Source: Flavobacterium bizetiae
GTDB taxonomy: Bacteria; Bacteroidota; Bacteroidia; Flavobacteriales; Flavobacteriaceae
Length of the DNA stretch: 59,354 nucleotides
Assembly (NCBI RefSeq): GCF_902804475.1
Contig: NZ_CADCSU010000026.1
Span: forward strand, 1-59,354
Reading direction: 5' to 3'
How positions within the stretch are numbered: the stretch's first letter is position 1; each line of letters opens with the position of its first letter. Shown in pieces: positions 8,988-17,663 of this stretch. The notes under the pieces are model-generated. The model did no database searches and was not told where the DNA came from. It worked only from the letters and a program-made list of their open reading frames with translations. The position numbers were made by a program, and so were the translations under genes.

Positions 8988-9005
8988 CAGTCTAAAATTT
9001 TGATC

Positions 9006-10757
9006 ATGTATAGAAGTCATAATTGTGGCGAATTAAACGCCTCAAATATTAATACGGAAGTTACACTAGCGGGTTGGGTTCAGAACTCTAATGATAAAGG
9101 ATTTATAAATTGGGTTAATTTACGTGACCGATATGGTATTACCCAATTATTATTTGATAAAGGTCGTTCAAATGAAAAAGTTTTTGAACTGGCTAAAACC
9201 TTAGGTAGAGAATTTGTAATTCAGGTAAAAGGAACTGTTATTGAGCGTGAAGCCAAAAATAAAAATCTTGCTACTGGTGACATTGAAATTTTGGTCACTG
9301 AAATGACAATTTTAAATGCAGCCCTTACACCTCCATTTACCATCGAAGACAAAACTGATGGTGGAGAGGATATCAGAATGAAATATCGTTATCTAGATAT
9401 TCGTAGAAATCCTGTGAAAAACAGTTTGTTATTTCGTCATAAAGTAGCGATGGAAGTTCGTAAATATCTATCTGATTTAGATTTCTGCGAAGTTGAAACT
9501 CCTTACTTGATTAAATCAACTCCGGAAGGAGCAAGAGATTTCGTTGTACCAAGCCGTATGAACGAAGGACAATTTTATGCATTGCCACAATCGCCTCAAA
9601 CTTTCAAACAATTATTGATGGTGGGTGGAATGGATAAATATTTCCAGATTGTGAAATGTTTCCGTGATGAGGATTTACGTGCCGACCGTCAGCCGGAATT
9701 TACACAAATCGATTGCGAAATGGCATTTGTAGAGCAAGAAGACATTTTGAACGTTTTTGAAGGTCTTACAAGACATTTATTAAAAGAAATTAAAGGTATC
9801 GAAGTAGATAAATTCCCTAGAATTACCTACGATTATGCCATGAAAACATACGGAAATGACAAACCAGACATTCGTTTTGGGATGGAATTTGGCGAATTGA
9901 ACGAATTTGCACAACACAAAGATTTCCCGGTATTTAATGCTGCTGAATTAGTGGTTGGTATTGCAGTTCCTGGCGCAGGAAATTATACCCGTAAAGAAAT
10001 TGACGGATTAATTGACTGGGTAAAACGTCCTCAAGTTGGCGCATCAGGAATGGTATATGCAAAATGCAATGACGACGGAACTTTTAAATCATCTGTAGAT
10101 AAATTTTACGATCAGGATGATTTAGGACAATGGGCAAAAATTACAGGTGCTAAACCTGGAGATATGATTTTTGTACTTTCTGGTCCGGCAAACAAAACAC
10201 GTGCTCAGCTTTCTGCACTTCGTATGGAATTAGCAACTCATTTAGGATTGCGTAATCCGGAAGAATTTGCACCACTTTGGGTTGTAGATTTCCCATTGTT
10301 AGAACTTGATGAAGAAAGCGGTCGTTACCATGCAATGCACCACCCATTTACGTCTCCAAAACCAGAGGATATGCAATTATTAGAAACAGAACCTGGAAAA
10401 GTTCGTGCTAATGCATACGATATGGTATTAAACGGAAATGAAATTGGCGGAGGATCGATTCGTATTCACGATAAAGCGACTCAACAATTAATGTTTAAAT
10501 ATTTAGGCTTTACCGAAGAAGAAGCAAAAGCACAATTTGGTTTCTTAATGGATGCTTTTCAGTTTGGAGCACCACCACACGGAGGTTTAGCATTTGGTCT
10601 TGACAGATTAGTCGCTATTTTAGGAGGTCAGGAAACCATCAGAGATTTTATCGCGTTCCCAAAAAATAATTCAGGACGTGATGTAATGATCGATGCACCT
10701 GCTACAATCGATGATGCTCAATTAAAAGAATTACACATCAAAATTGATGCGATATAA
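9006..10757 (+). CDS. aspS: Aspartate--tRNA ligase
   Basis: Cytoplasmic class II aminoacyl-tRNA synthetase that charges tRNA-Asp. The 583-residue length is that of the bacterial type with a GAD insertion domain. An OB-fold anticodon-binding domain is at the N terminus ([20 protein letters not shown]). The flipping-loop/aspartate region is [14 protein letters not shown], motif 2 is [18 protein letters not shown], the GAD-like insert spans about residues 280-410, and motif 3 is [14 protein letters not shown]. The start at 9006 ([10 protein letters not shown]) is preferred over an upstream in-frame ATG at 8973 because of the promoter element at 8980-8987 and because MYRSHNCG is the normal N terminus. 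A terminator follows, and a second, stand-alone copy of the last codons of this gene lies at 11001-11029. Confidence 0.97.
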   Translation: MYRSHNCGELNASNINTEVTLAGWVQNSNDKGFINWVNLRDRYGITQLLFDKGRSNEKVFELAKTLGREFVIQVKGTVIEREAKNKNLATGDIEILVTEMTILNAALTPPFTIEDKTDGGEDIRMKYRYLDIRRNPVKNSLLFRHKVAMEVRKYLSDLDFCEVETPYLIKSTPEGARDFVVPSRMNEGQFYALPQSPQTFKQLLMVGGMDKYFQIVKCFRDEDLRADRQPEFTQIDCEMAFVEQEDILNVFEGLTRHLLKEIKGIEVDKFPRITYDYAMKTYGNDKPDIRFGMEFGELNEFAQHKDFPVFNAAELVVGIAVPGAGNYTRKEIDGLIDWVKRPQVGASGMVYAKCNDDGTFKSSVDKFYDQDDLGQWAKITGAKPGDMIFVLSGPANKTRAQLSALRMELATHLGLRNPEEFAPLWVVDFPLLELDEESGRYHAMHHPFTSPKPEDMQLLETEPGKVRANAYDMVLNGNEIGGGSIRIHDKATQQLMFKYLGFTEEEAKAQFGFLMDAFQFGAPPHGGLAFGLDRLVAILGGQETIRDFIAFPKNNSGRDVMIDAPATIDDAQLKELHIKIDAI

Positions 10758-10759
10758 AT
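10731..10759 (+). repeat. 3' end of aspS, first copy of a 29-base direct repeat
   Basis: These 29 bases span the last codons and stop of aspS and recur at 11001-11029 with three mismatches, at an offset of 270 bases. The core is ATCAAAATTGATGC. Both copies read IKIDAI-stop in translation. Confidence 0.8.
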
Positions 10760-10781
10760 TCTCAGAATTTTAAAATTACAG

Positions 10782-10816
10782 ATGGCAGCTATTAATTTTA
10801 GCTGCCATTTTTTTTG
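10782..10816 (+). terminator. Terminator of aspS
   Basis: The stem ATGGCAGCT pairs perfectly with AGCTGCCAT and is followed by eight T residues. Confidence 0.88.
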
Positions 10817-11102
10817 ATCTTTTCGTTTTTTAACCTAAAATTTGTAATGCTATAAAGGGAGAACATCAGTAATTACAAGTATTTTGCCACATTTACACAG
10901 TTTTACCGATCGGCTTGTGCATAATATAAGAAAAATTTGTAAACTATAAGCTACTTTTTTAACTTTTATTCTTACAATTAATGATTCTTAAATAAAATAC
11001 TTCCATATCAAAATTGATGCAATATAAATAGCGAAAACACTGTGAATCAATAATTTTTACAAAAAATTAACACCTTATTGTCTTTTGTATGAATTTATAT
11101 AT
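10817..11102. other. Non-coding gap between aspS and the cold-shock gene
   Basis: No open frame with coding character is visible on either strand: ATG-initiated frames here are at most about 22 codons. The gap carries the second copy of the aspS 3' end at 11001-11029 and otherwise only A+T-rich sequence. Confidence 0.6.
11001..11029 (+). repeat. Second copy of the aspS 3' end
   Basis: It matches 10731-10759 at 26 of 29 positions and still encodes IKIDAI followed by a stop, but is attached to no gene. It looks like the remnant of a local duplication or of an integration event at the aspS 3' end. Confidence 0.75.
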
Positions 11103-11110
11103 TACATTTG
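11103..11110 (+). promoter_or_regulatory. -7 element of the cold-shock gene promoter
   Basis: TACATTTG matches TAnnTTTG exactly and lies 29 bases before the start codon. The nearest upstream TTTG (11084-11087) gives a short 15-base spacer; ATTG at 11077-11080 gives 22 bases. Confidence 0.6.
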
Positions 11111-11139
11111 CTTCATTATAAATTATTATTACAATTACA

Positions 11140-11334
11140 ATGCGTACAGGTACAGTAAAATTTTTCAATGAATCTAAAGGTTATGGATTCATTACAGACG
11201 AAGAAACAGGAAAAGATATCTTCGTTCACGCTTCAGGAATTAACGCGGAAGAATTACGCGAAGGTGACCGTGTAAGCTATGAAGAAGAAGAAGGAAGAAA
11301 AGGGAAAGTTGCTGCTAAAGTAGCAGTAATCTAA
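11140..11334 (+). CDS. Cold-shock protein (CspA family)
   Basis: A 64-residue single OB-fold nucleic-acid chaperone of the CspA family. The RNP1 motif KGYGFIT (residues 14-20) and RNP2 motif IFVHAS (residues 27-32) are intact. The chain ends in the usual GKVAAKV strand. Such proteins bind single-stranded RNA and prevent secondary structure, particularly at low temperature or in fast growth. The predicted leader is only about 20 bases, so the long cold-sensing leader of E. coli cspA is absent. The gene is monocistronic, with its own promoter element and a strong terminator. Confidence 0.95.
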   Translation: MRTGTVKFFNESKGYGFITDEETGKDIFVHASGINAEELREGDRVSYEEEEGRKGKVAAKVAVI

Positions 11335-11377
11335 GAAAAATATAGCAATTTATTTTTTTTGCCTCTGAATGGTTTAA

Positions 11378-11409
11378 AAACGTCTCGAAATTTCGGGACG
11401 TTTTTTTTT
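11378..11409 (+). terminator. Terminator of the cold-shock gene
   Basis: The stem AACGTCTCGAAA pairs with TTTCGGGACGTT (one G-T) and is followed by a run of T residues. Confidence 0.88.
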
Positions 11410-11510
11410 GCTCAAATCTTAAAAAAATCTTAAAATAGTTTGGTATTATTTATAATGAATAAAAATTACAAATATTCACCCTTATGTAACACACTTAAAT
11501 CCTTTTTTAG

Positions 11511-11542
11511 CTTGTGATTTACAGAGTTGAAAGTTATCTTTG
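11511..11542 (+). promoter_or_regulatory. Promoter of the nuo operon
   Basis: CTTG at 11511-11514 (one mismatch to TTTG), a 20-base spacer and TATCTTTG at 11535-11542 (TAnnTTTG). Transcription would start near 11549, which excludes the in-frame ATG-like start at 11527 and fixes the nuoA start at 11575. Confidence 0.7.
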
Positions 11543-11574
11543 TGGCTTATTCTTTAAGTAAAAACCCTAAGTTT

Positions 11575-11940
11575 ATGCAATCTGATCAATACAATTACAT
11601 TCCTATTTTAATGCAGTTCATTTTAGCTGTTGGTTTTGTGGTAGGAACTATCATTATTTCCGGAAAATTAGGACCAAAAAGAAGCTCTGAAACCAAAGAT
11701 AAGAACTTTGAGTGCGGTATCGAGTCTGTTGGTAATGCTCGTATCCCGTTTTCAGTAAAATACTTTCTGGTGGCCATTTTATTCGTATTGTTCGACGTAG
11801 AGGTAATTTTCCTTTATCCTTGGGCGGTAAACTTCAAAGAACTGGGAATTGAAGGAATGCTTAAGATGATTGTTTTCATGTCGCTTCTTTTAGTGGGCTT
11901 TTTCTACATCATCAAGAAAAAAGCATTAGACTGGGAATAA
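11575..11940 (+). CDS. nuoA: NADH-quinone oxidoreductase subunit A
   Basis: A 121-residue membrane subunit of complex I with three helices (about residues 10-32, 64-85 and 94-115). The conserved cytoplasmic loop KNFECGIE with its cysteine and the FDVEVIFLYPWA helix are diagnostic of NuoA/ND3. It is the first gene of the nuo operon. The start at 11575 (MQSDQYNYIP) is chosen because the promoter lies just upstream at 11511-11542; a longer frame starting at 11527 would begin before the predicted transcription start. A 157-base gap with a heptad inverted repeat separates it from nuoB. Confidence 0.95.
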   Translation: MQSDQYNYIPILMQFILAVGFVVGTIIISGKLGPKRSSETKDKNFECGIESVGNARIPFSVKYFLVAILFVLFDVEVIFLYPWAVNFKELGIEGMLKMIVFMSLLLVGFFYIIKKKALDWE

Positions 11941-11944
11941 TTAC

Positions 11945-12092
11945 GATTTAGATTTTAAATTTCTGATTTTAGATTATACATCTCGAATTAAAATTTAAAA
12001 TTTAACTTCAATTGAATTTAATACTGATTTAAAAAAATTGATTTTAGCTTTTACGATTTTCCAAATCTAAAATCTAAAATCAGAAATCTAAA
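11945..12092 (+). repeat. Inverted AGATTTT-heptad repeat between nuoA and nuoB
   Basis: The left arm (11945-11976) is a T-rich array of GATTTTA-like heptads and the right arm (12062-12092) is its A-rich complement (ATCTAAA heptads). About 30 positions can pair with few mismatches. The right arm ends five bases before the nuoB start codon, so folding of the mRNA would bury the A-rich initiation region. A sister element lies between nuoD and nuoE. Confidence 0.75.
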
Positions 12093-12097
12093 ATAAA

Positions 12098-12646
12098 ATG
12101 AGCAATTCAAATGTAAATATGGTTGCACCACCAGAAGGGGTTGTAGGAGAAGGTTTCTTCGCTACAAAACTAAATGATGTTGTAGGTTTAGCAAGAGCCA
12201 ATTCATTATGGCCATTGCCTTTTGCAACTTCATGCTGTGGTATCGAATTCATGGCTACAATGGCTTCACACTACGATTTAGCACGATTTGGTTCTGAGCG
12301 TGTGAGTTTTTCTCCTCGTCAGGCAGATATGTTGCTGGTTATGGGAACGATTTCTAAAAAAATGGCTCCTATTTTAAGACAAGTTTACGAGCAAATGTCT
12401 GAGCCTCGCTGGGTAATTGCTGTTGGAGCTTGTGCTTCATCAGGTGGAATTTTTGATACTTATTCAGTTTTGCAAGGTATCGATAAAGTAATTCCGGTTG
12501 ACGTTTACGTTCCGGGATGTCCGCCAAGACCAGAACAAATTGTTGATGGAGTAATGAAACTTCAGGAATTGGTAAAAAGCGAATCTGTTAGACGCAGAAG
12601 TTCACCGGAATACCAAGAATTACTAGCTTCATATAACATTTCATAA
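12098..12646 (+). CDS. nuoB: NADH-quinone oxidoreductase subunit B
   Basis: A 182-residue peripheral subunit that carries cluster N2, the [4Fe-4S] centre that hands electrons to quinone. The ligand cysteines are visible: the tandem pair C46-C47 (TSCCGIEF), C112 (GACASSGG) and C141 ([10 protein letters not shown]). Length and motifs are normal for the family. It starts right after the A-rich arm of an inverted repeat, and nuoC begins one base after its stop, so these two are translationally coupled. Confidence 0.97.
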   Translation: MSNSNVNMVAPPEGVVGEGFFATKLNDVVGLARANSLWPLPFATSCCGIEFMATMASHYDLARFGSERVSFSPRQADMLLVMGTISKKMAPILRQVYEQMSEPRWVIAVGACASSGGIFDTYSVLQGIDKVIPVDVYVPGCPPRPEQIVDGVMKLQELVKSESVRRRSSPEYQELLASYNIS

Positions 12647-12647
12647 G

Positions 12648-13169
12648 ATGGCTTTAGAAAATACCCTGATACAAGATAAACTTACAGAAACATTTGATGC
12701 AAGTGTTTTTAACTTTCACCAAGAAAGAGATATTTTTTCACTAGAAACAACAGCAGATAAAATAACTGCTTTGATTCTTTTTTTGAAAAACGATTCTGAT
12801 TTACGTTTTCATTTTTTAACTGATTTATGCGGAGTTCATTATCCAGATAACGAAACAGATCGTCAGTTTGCCATAGTATATCATTTACACAACTGGTACG
12901 AAAACAAAAGAATTAGAATTACAGTTTTTCTAAATGGTGAAAAACCAGAAATTAAAACCATTTCGAATATTTTCTTAAGTTCTAACTGGATGGAAAGAGA
13001 AACGTACGATTTCTTCGGAATCAACTTTATCGGACATCCGCAATTGAAACGTATTTTGAATATGGATGAAATGGTGTCTTTTCCAATGCGAAAAGAATTC
13101 CCAATGGAAGACAGCGGAAGAACTGATAAAGACGACAGATTCTTTGGAAGAACAACAACAAATTGCTAA
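12648..13169 (+). CDS. nuoC: NADH-quinone oxidoreductase subunit C
   Basis: A 173-residue peripheral subunit (30-kDa family) that packs against NuoD near the quinone site. The signature ERETYDFFGINFIGHPQLKR at about residues 111-130 is intact, followed by the PMRKEFPMED stretch. It is a separate gene here, not fused to nuoD as in E. coli. One base separates it from nuoB and 24 bases from nuoD. Confidence 0.95.
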   Translation: MALENTLIQDKLTETFDASVFNFHQERDIFSLETTADKITALILFLKNDSDLRFHFLTDLCGVHYPDNETDRQFAIVYHLHNWYENKRIRITVFLNGEKPEIKTISNIFLSSNWMERETYDFFGINFIGHPQLKRILNMDEMVSFPMRKEFPMEDSGRTDKDDRFFGRTTTNC

Positions 13170-13193
13170 AAATAAATAATTCAACATTATAAA

Positions 13194-14432
13194 ATGTCAG
13201 AACTATTATTATCACCAGAGCATCGATATGCTAAAATAGTTAAGGATAAACTAAACGAAGACGGAAGCGAGCTTTCGGTACTGAATTTAGGGCCAACACA
13301 CCCAGCCACACACGGTATTTTTCAAAATATCCTGTTGATGGACGGTGAGAGAATTCTTGAAGCTGAACCAACCATTGGTTACATTCACAGAGCTTTTGAG
13401 AAAATTGCTGAAAATCGTCCTTTTTACCAGATTACACCTCTTACAGACCGTATGAACTATTGCTCCTCTCCTATCAATAATATGGGATGGTGGATGACTT
13501 TAGAAAAATTACTAAATATTGAAGTGCCTAAACGCGCTCAATACTTAAGAGTTATCGTAATGGAATTGGCACGTATTACAGATCACTTAATATGTAACTC
13601 AATCTTAGGTGTTGATACTGGTGCTTATACTGGTTTCTTATATGTTTTTCAATTTAGAGAAAAAGTATATGAGATTTACGAAGAAATTTGTGGAGCTCGT
13701 TTAACAACAAATATGGGAAGAATTGGTGGTTTCGAAAGAGATTGGTCACCAGAAGCTTTCCGCAAATTAGATGTGTTTTTAAAAGAATTTCCTGTCGCTT
13801 GGCAAGAATTTGAAAACTTATTCGAAAGAAACAGAATTTTCCTTGACAGAACCGTAAACGTAGGTGCAATTACTGCAGAGCAGGCAATGGCGTACGGATT
13901 TACAGGTCCAAACTTACGTGCTGCCGGAGTTGATTATGACGTTCGTGTGGCTCAGCCTTATTCTTCATACGAAGATTTTGATTTTATTGTTCCTGTTGGA
14001 AAATCAGGAGATACTTACGACCGTTTCTGTGTTCGTAATGCAGAAGTTCGCGAAAGTTTAAGCATCATTCGTCAGGCATTGGATAAAATGCCAGCCGGAA
14101 ACGAATATCATGCAGAAGTTCCTGATTACTACCTTCCTCCAAAAGAAGATGTTTATACTTCTATGGAATCTCTAATTTATCACTTTAAAATTGTAATGGG
14201 AGAAGTTCCTGTACCAGTTGCAGAAATTTACCACCCTGTTGAAGGAGGAAATGGAGAAATAGGATTTTATTTAGTTACTGACGGAAGCAGAACTCCATAT
14301 AGATTACATTTTAGAAGACCTTGTTTTATTTATTACCAGGCATATCCTGAAATGATTAAAGGTTCATTACTTTCTGATGCAATTGTTATTCTATCAAGTT
14401 TAAATGTAATTGCAGGAGAATTAGACGCCTAA
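13194..14432 (+). CDS. nuoD: NADH-quinone oxidoreductase subunit D
   Basis: A 412-residue 49-kDa-family subunit, homologous to the large subunit of NiFe hydrogenases, that forms the quinone-binding cavity with NuoB. The N-terminal quinone-site loop LGPTHPATHGIF (H36, H40) and the blocks IGYIHRAFEK, RTVNVGAI and RRPCFIYYQ are present. The nickel-binding cysteines of hydrogenases are absent, as expected. A 200-base gap with an inverted heptad repeat follows before nuoE. Confidence 0.97.
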   Translation: MSELLLSPEHRYAKIVKDKLNEDGSELSVLNLGPTHPATHGIFQNILLMDGERILEAEPTIGYIHRAFEKIAENRPFYQITPLTDRMNYCSSPINNMGWWMTLEKLLNIEVPKRAQYLRVIVMELARITDHLICNSILGVDTGAYTGFLYVFQFREKVYEIYEEICGARLTTNMGRIGGFERDWSPEAFRKLDVFLKEFPVAWQEFENLFERNRIFLDRTVNVGAITAEQAMAYGFTGPNLRAAGVDYDVRVAQPYSSYEDFDFIVPVGKSGDTYDRFCVRNAEVRESLSIIRQALDKMPAGNEYHAEVPDYYLPPKEDVYTSMESLIYHFKIVMGEVPVPVAEIYHPVEGGNGEIGFYLVTDGSRTPYRLHFRRPCFIYYQAYPEMIKGSLLSDAIVILSSLNVIAGELDA

Positions 14433-14626
14433 CAGATTGTAGATTTTAGATTATAGATTTTAGATTTTTTTTAGAAAATGCAGATTTTAGATTTTAGATT
14501 TAAAAATTATAATTTAGGAATTGAAAAATTCAGATTGAAGAATCTAAAACTTAAACAATGATTGAAGAATCATAGATTGTAGACAAAGATTAAAAAAATC
14601 TAAAATCTAAAATCTAAAATCTAAAA
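14433..14626 (+). repeat. Inverted AGATTTT-heptad repeat between nuoD and nuoE
   Basis: The T-rich arm (about 14437-14502) contains repeated AGATTTT units; the A-rich arm (about 14593-14626) has four to five consecutive AATCTAA units. Many alternative pairings are possible, giving a long stem. As at nuoB, the A-rich arm abuts the downstream start codon, ending six bases before the nuoE ATG. Confidence 0.75.
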
Positions 14627-14632
14627 TTAAAA

Positions 14633-15163
14633 ATGGAACGTAAACATTACAAACAAGAAATAAATATGACAGAGGCATTGATCACCCGTATCAATGAATT
14701 AATCAGTCATTATCCTGAAGGCAAACAAAAATCAGCTTTGTTGCCTGTTTTGCATGAAGTGCAAGATGCGCATAACAACTGGCTTAGCATTGAATTGCAA
14801 GATAAAGTTGCCGAAATTCTTCAGATAAAACCAATTGAAGTGTATGAAGTGGTTACTTTTTATACCATGTTCAACCAAAAGCCAATTGGAAAATACATGT
14901 TCGAGTTTTGCCAGACTTCTTGTTGTTGTTTAAATGGTGCTGAAAATTTAATGGATTATACTTCTGAAAAATTAGGCATTAAAATGGGAGAAACAACTCC
15001 GGACGGAATGTTTACCATTGCCGGCGTAGAATGTTTAGGTGCCTGCGGATATGCTCCGATGTTGCAATTAGGCGATTTCTACAAAGAAAAATTGACAGAA
15101 GATAAGATTGATCAGTTAATCGCTGATTGTAAAGATGATAAAATAATATTACACGATAAATAA
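14633..15163 (+). CDS. nuoE: NADH-quinone oxidoreductase subunit E
   Basis: A 176-residue peripheral subunit (24-kDa family) with a thioredoxin-like fold that binds the [2Fe-2S] cluster N1a. The four ligands fit the C-x4-C-x35-C-x3-C pattern exactly: C93, C98, C134 and C138 (FCQTSCC and ECLGACGYAP). The first ATG (MERKHYKQEI) is used here; an alternative in-frame ATG at 14666 (MTEALITRIN), also after an A-rich stretch, would give 165 residues. One base separates it from nuoF. Confidence 0.95.
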   Translation: MERKHYKQEINMTEALITRINELISHYPEGKQKSALLPVLHEVQDAHNNWLSIELQDKVAEILQIKPIEVYEVVTFYTMFNQKPIGKYMFEFCQTSCCCLNGAENLMDYTSEKLGIKMGETTPDGMFTIAGVECLGACGYAPMLQLGDFYKEKLTEDKIDQLIADCKDDKIILHDK

Positions 15164-15164
15164 G

Positions 15165-16535
15165 ATGTCACAAAAAATATTATTAGATAAAATCAATATT
15201 CCAGGAATTAAAACCTACGAAGTATATCGCCAAAATGGTGGTTATGCCTCTGTAGAAAAAGCTCTAAAAACCCTTACACCGGATGAAGTTACTGAAGAAG
15301 TAAAAAAATCAGGTCTTCGTGGTCGTGGAGGTGCAGGTTTCCCTGCAGGAATGAAATGGAGTTTTATTGATAAAAAATCTGGAAAACCAAGACACTTAGT
15401 TTGCAATGCCGACGAGTCTGAACCGGGAACTTTTAAAGATCGTTATTTGATGGAATACATTCCTCACTTATTGATCGAAGGAATGATTACCTCAAGTTTT
15501 GCCTTAGGCGCCAACCTTTCATACATCTACATTCGTGGAGAATATATGTGGGTTTTCAAAATATTAGAAAGAGCAATCGCCGAAGCTAAAGCTGCCGGAT
15601 GGTTAGGAAAAAATATATTAGGTACAGGTTACGATTTAGAGTTATATGTTCACTGTGGAGCTGGTGCTTATATTTGCGGAGAAGAAACTGCACTTATTGA
15701 GTCATTAGAAGGTAAAAGAGGAAACCCTCGTATTAAACCACCATTCCCTGCAGTTTCAGGACTTTGGGCTAACCCAACAGTGGTAAACAATGTTGAAACT
15801 ATCGCTACTGTGCCATGGATTATCAACAATTCTGGAGATGATTATGCTAAAATTGGTATTGGTCGTTCTACAGGAACTAAATTAATTTCCGCTTCAGGAC
15901 ACATCAAAAATCCGGGAGTTTACGAAATTGAATTAGGATTAAGCGTTGATGAATTCATGAATTCTGACGAATATTTAGGAGGAATGTCTTCTAGCAGACC
16001 TTTGAAAGCATTTGTACCGGGAGGATCTTCAGTGCCAATTTTACCAGCTGAATTAATTTTTAAAACAGCAAACGGTGAAGATCGTTTAATGACTTACGAA
16101 TCTTTAAGTGATGGTGGTTTTGCTACCGGGTCGATGTTAGGTTCAGGAGGATTTATTGTTTACAACGACACTGCTTGTGTTGTTAGAAACACTTGGAATT
16201 TTGCTCGTTTTTACCACCACGAATCTTGCGGACAATGTACACCTTGTCGTGAAGGAACAGGATGGTTAGAAAAAATATTATGGAGAATCGAAAACGGTCA
16301 AGGCCGTGAGGAGGATATCGAATTATTGTGGAGTATTCAAAGTAAAATTGAAGGTAACACAATTTGCCCACTTGGTGACGCAGCTTCTTGGCCAGTAGCA
16401 GCTGCAATTCGTCACTTTAGAGATGAATTTGAATATCACGTTCGTTTCCCTGAAAAAATCAAAAATAGAGATCACTTTGTTGCTGAGCCTTTTTCGCAAG
16501 TAAAGCATTTAGTAGGCGGTAAAGTAATCGTATAA
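15165..16535 (+). CDS. nuoF: NADH-quinone oxidoreductase subunit F
   Basis: A 456-residue catalytic subunit that binds NADH and FMN and the [4Fe-4S] cluster N3; this is where NADH is oxidised. The glycine-rich nucleotide motif GRGGAGFPAGMKW is at residues 53-65, the FMN-site motif GAGAYICGEETALIES at about residues 165-180. The N3 ligands sit in ESCGQCTPCREG (about residues 353-364) plus a distal cysteine in NTICPLGDAA. Length is normal. The 93 bases to nuoG hold only weak secondary structure. Confidence 0.97.
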   Translation: MSQKILLDKINIPGIKTYEVYRQNGGYASVEKALKTLTPDEVTEEVKKSGLRGRGGAGFPAGMKWSFIDKKSGKPRHLVCNADESEPGTFKDRYLMEYIPHLLIEGMITSSFALGANLSYIYIRGEYMWVFKILERAIAEAKAAGWLGKNILGTGYDLELYVHCGAGAYICGEETALIESLEGKRGNPRIKPPFPAVSGLWANPTVVNNVETIATVPWIINNSGDDYAKIGIGRSTGTKLISASGHIKNPGVYEIELGLSVDEFMNSDEYLGGMSSSRPLKAFVPGGSSVPILPAELIFKTANGEDRLMTYESLSDGGFATGSMLGSGGFIVYNDTACVVRNTWNFARFYHHESCGQCTPCREGTGWLEKILWRIENGQGREEDIELLWSIQSKIEGNTICPLGDAASWPVAAAIRHFRDEFEYHVRFPEKIKNRDHFVAEPFSQVKHLVGGKVIV

Positions 16536-16628
16536 AAATAAAAAGCAGAAAGTTATAAAGTTCATAATGTTAAAAAGGACAGCAATTCTTTTCAATATTT
16601 CGACTTTCAACATTCAAATCAATAAGAG

Positions 16629-17660
16629 ATGAAAGTAACCATAGACGGTCAAAGTATAGACGTAGAGCCAGGAACAACGATCCTGCAGGCTGCACGTATG
16701 ATTGGTGGAGATTTGGTTCCGCCAGCCATGTGCTATTACTCAAAATTAAAAGGTAGCGGCGGAAAATGTCGTTGTTGTTTAGTTGAAGTTTCTAAAGGAA
16801 GTGAGGCTGACCCAAGACCAATGCCAAAATTAATGGCATCTTGCGTAACAGGATGTATGGACGGAATGGAAGTGAACAGCAAATCATCGGCTCGTGTAAC
16901 TGAAGCCCGTAAATCTGTAACTGAATTTTTATTGATCAATCACCCGTTAGATTGCCCTATTTGTGATCAGGCTGGTGAATGTGATCTTCAGAACTTAAGT
17001 TTTGAGCACGGAAACCCAAAATCACGTTTTATTGAAGAAAAAAGAACATTTGAACCAGAAGATATTGGTCCGAATATTCAACTACATATGAACCGTTGTA
17101 TCTTATGTCAAAGATGTGTACAAGTTGCAGATCAATTGACAGACAACAGAGTTCACGGAGTATTAGATCGTGGAGATCACGCTAATATTTCAACCGGAAT
17201 TTCTAAAGCAATCGACAATGAGTTTTCTGGAAACATGATCGACGTTTGTCCGGTTGGAGCTTTAACAGACAAAACTTTCCGTTTTAAATCAAGAGTTTGG
17301 TTCAACAAACCTTTCAACGCTCACAGAGAATGTACTACTCCTGGATGTTGTGGTAAAACAACTGTATGGATGTTTGGTGGAGAAATTCAGCGTGTAACTG
17401 GTCGTAAAGACGAGTACCACGAAGTAGAAGAATTCATTTGCAACAGTTGTCGTTTTGATCACAAAAACGTGAACGACTGGGTAATTGAAGGACCTAGAGA
17501 ATTTGAAAAAGACTCTGTTATCAACCAAAATAACTACACTCAAAAATTAGAGAAAGTAGAAATCGATACAGAAAAAACGATCCTTTTAGGTAGAGATATT
17601 GATCGTAAAAAAATTAGTATGGCTGCAATTCCATTAACTACAAATGATAAAAAATCTTAA
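16629..17660 (+). CDS. nuoG: NADH-quinone oxidoreductase subunit G (short form)
   Basis: A 343-residue iron-sulfur subunit. The N-terminal ferredoxin domain binds N1b through C35, C47, C50 and C72 (MCYYSK, KCRCC, SCVTGC). The next domain has the His-Cys motif HPLDCPICDQAGECDLQ for N5, and RCILCQRC plus VCPVGA for N4. A further cysteine-rich segment (CTTPGCCGK ... FICNSCRFD) corresponds to the start of the molybdopterin-oxidoreductase-like region. The large C-terminal domain of E. coli or Thermus NuoG (total 700-900 residues) is missing. That short form is usual in Flavobacteriia, so I read this as a natural truncation, not a broken gene. Three bases separate it from nuoH. Confidence 0.93.
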   Translation: MKVTIDGQSIDVEPGTTILQAARMIGGDLVPPAMCYYSKLKGSGGKCRCCLVEVSKGSEADPRPMPKLMASCVTGCMDGMEVNSKSSARVTEARKSVTEFLLINHPLDCPICDQAGECDLQNLSFEHGNPKSRFIEEKRTFEPEDIGPNIQLHMNRCILCQRCVQVADQLTDNRVHGVLDRGDHANISTGISKAIDNEFSGNMIDVCPVGALTDKTFRFKSRVWFNKPFNAHRECTTPGCCGKTTVWMFGGEIQRVTGRKDEYHEVEEFICNSCRFDHKNVNDWVIEGPREFEKDSVINQNNYTQKLEKVEIDTEKTILLGRDIDRKKISMAAIPLTTNDKKS

Positions 17661-17663
17661 GAA

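Noticed and set aside
14433..14626. CRISPR array formed by the AGATTTT repeats between nuoD and nuoE
   Set aside because: Units are seven bases long without unique spacers and are inverted rather than direct over the whole region; no cas genes are present.
16536..16628. Repeat element between nuoF and nuoG like those in the other nuo gaps
   Set aside because: Only short, weak pairings (for example AATGTT with AACATT) are found, and no similarity to the other elements.
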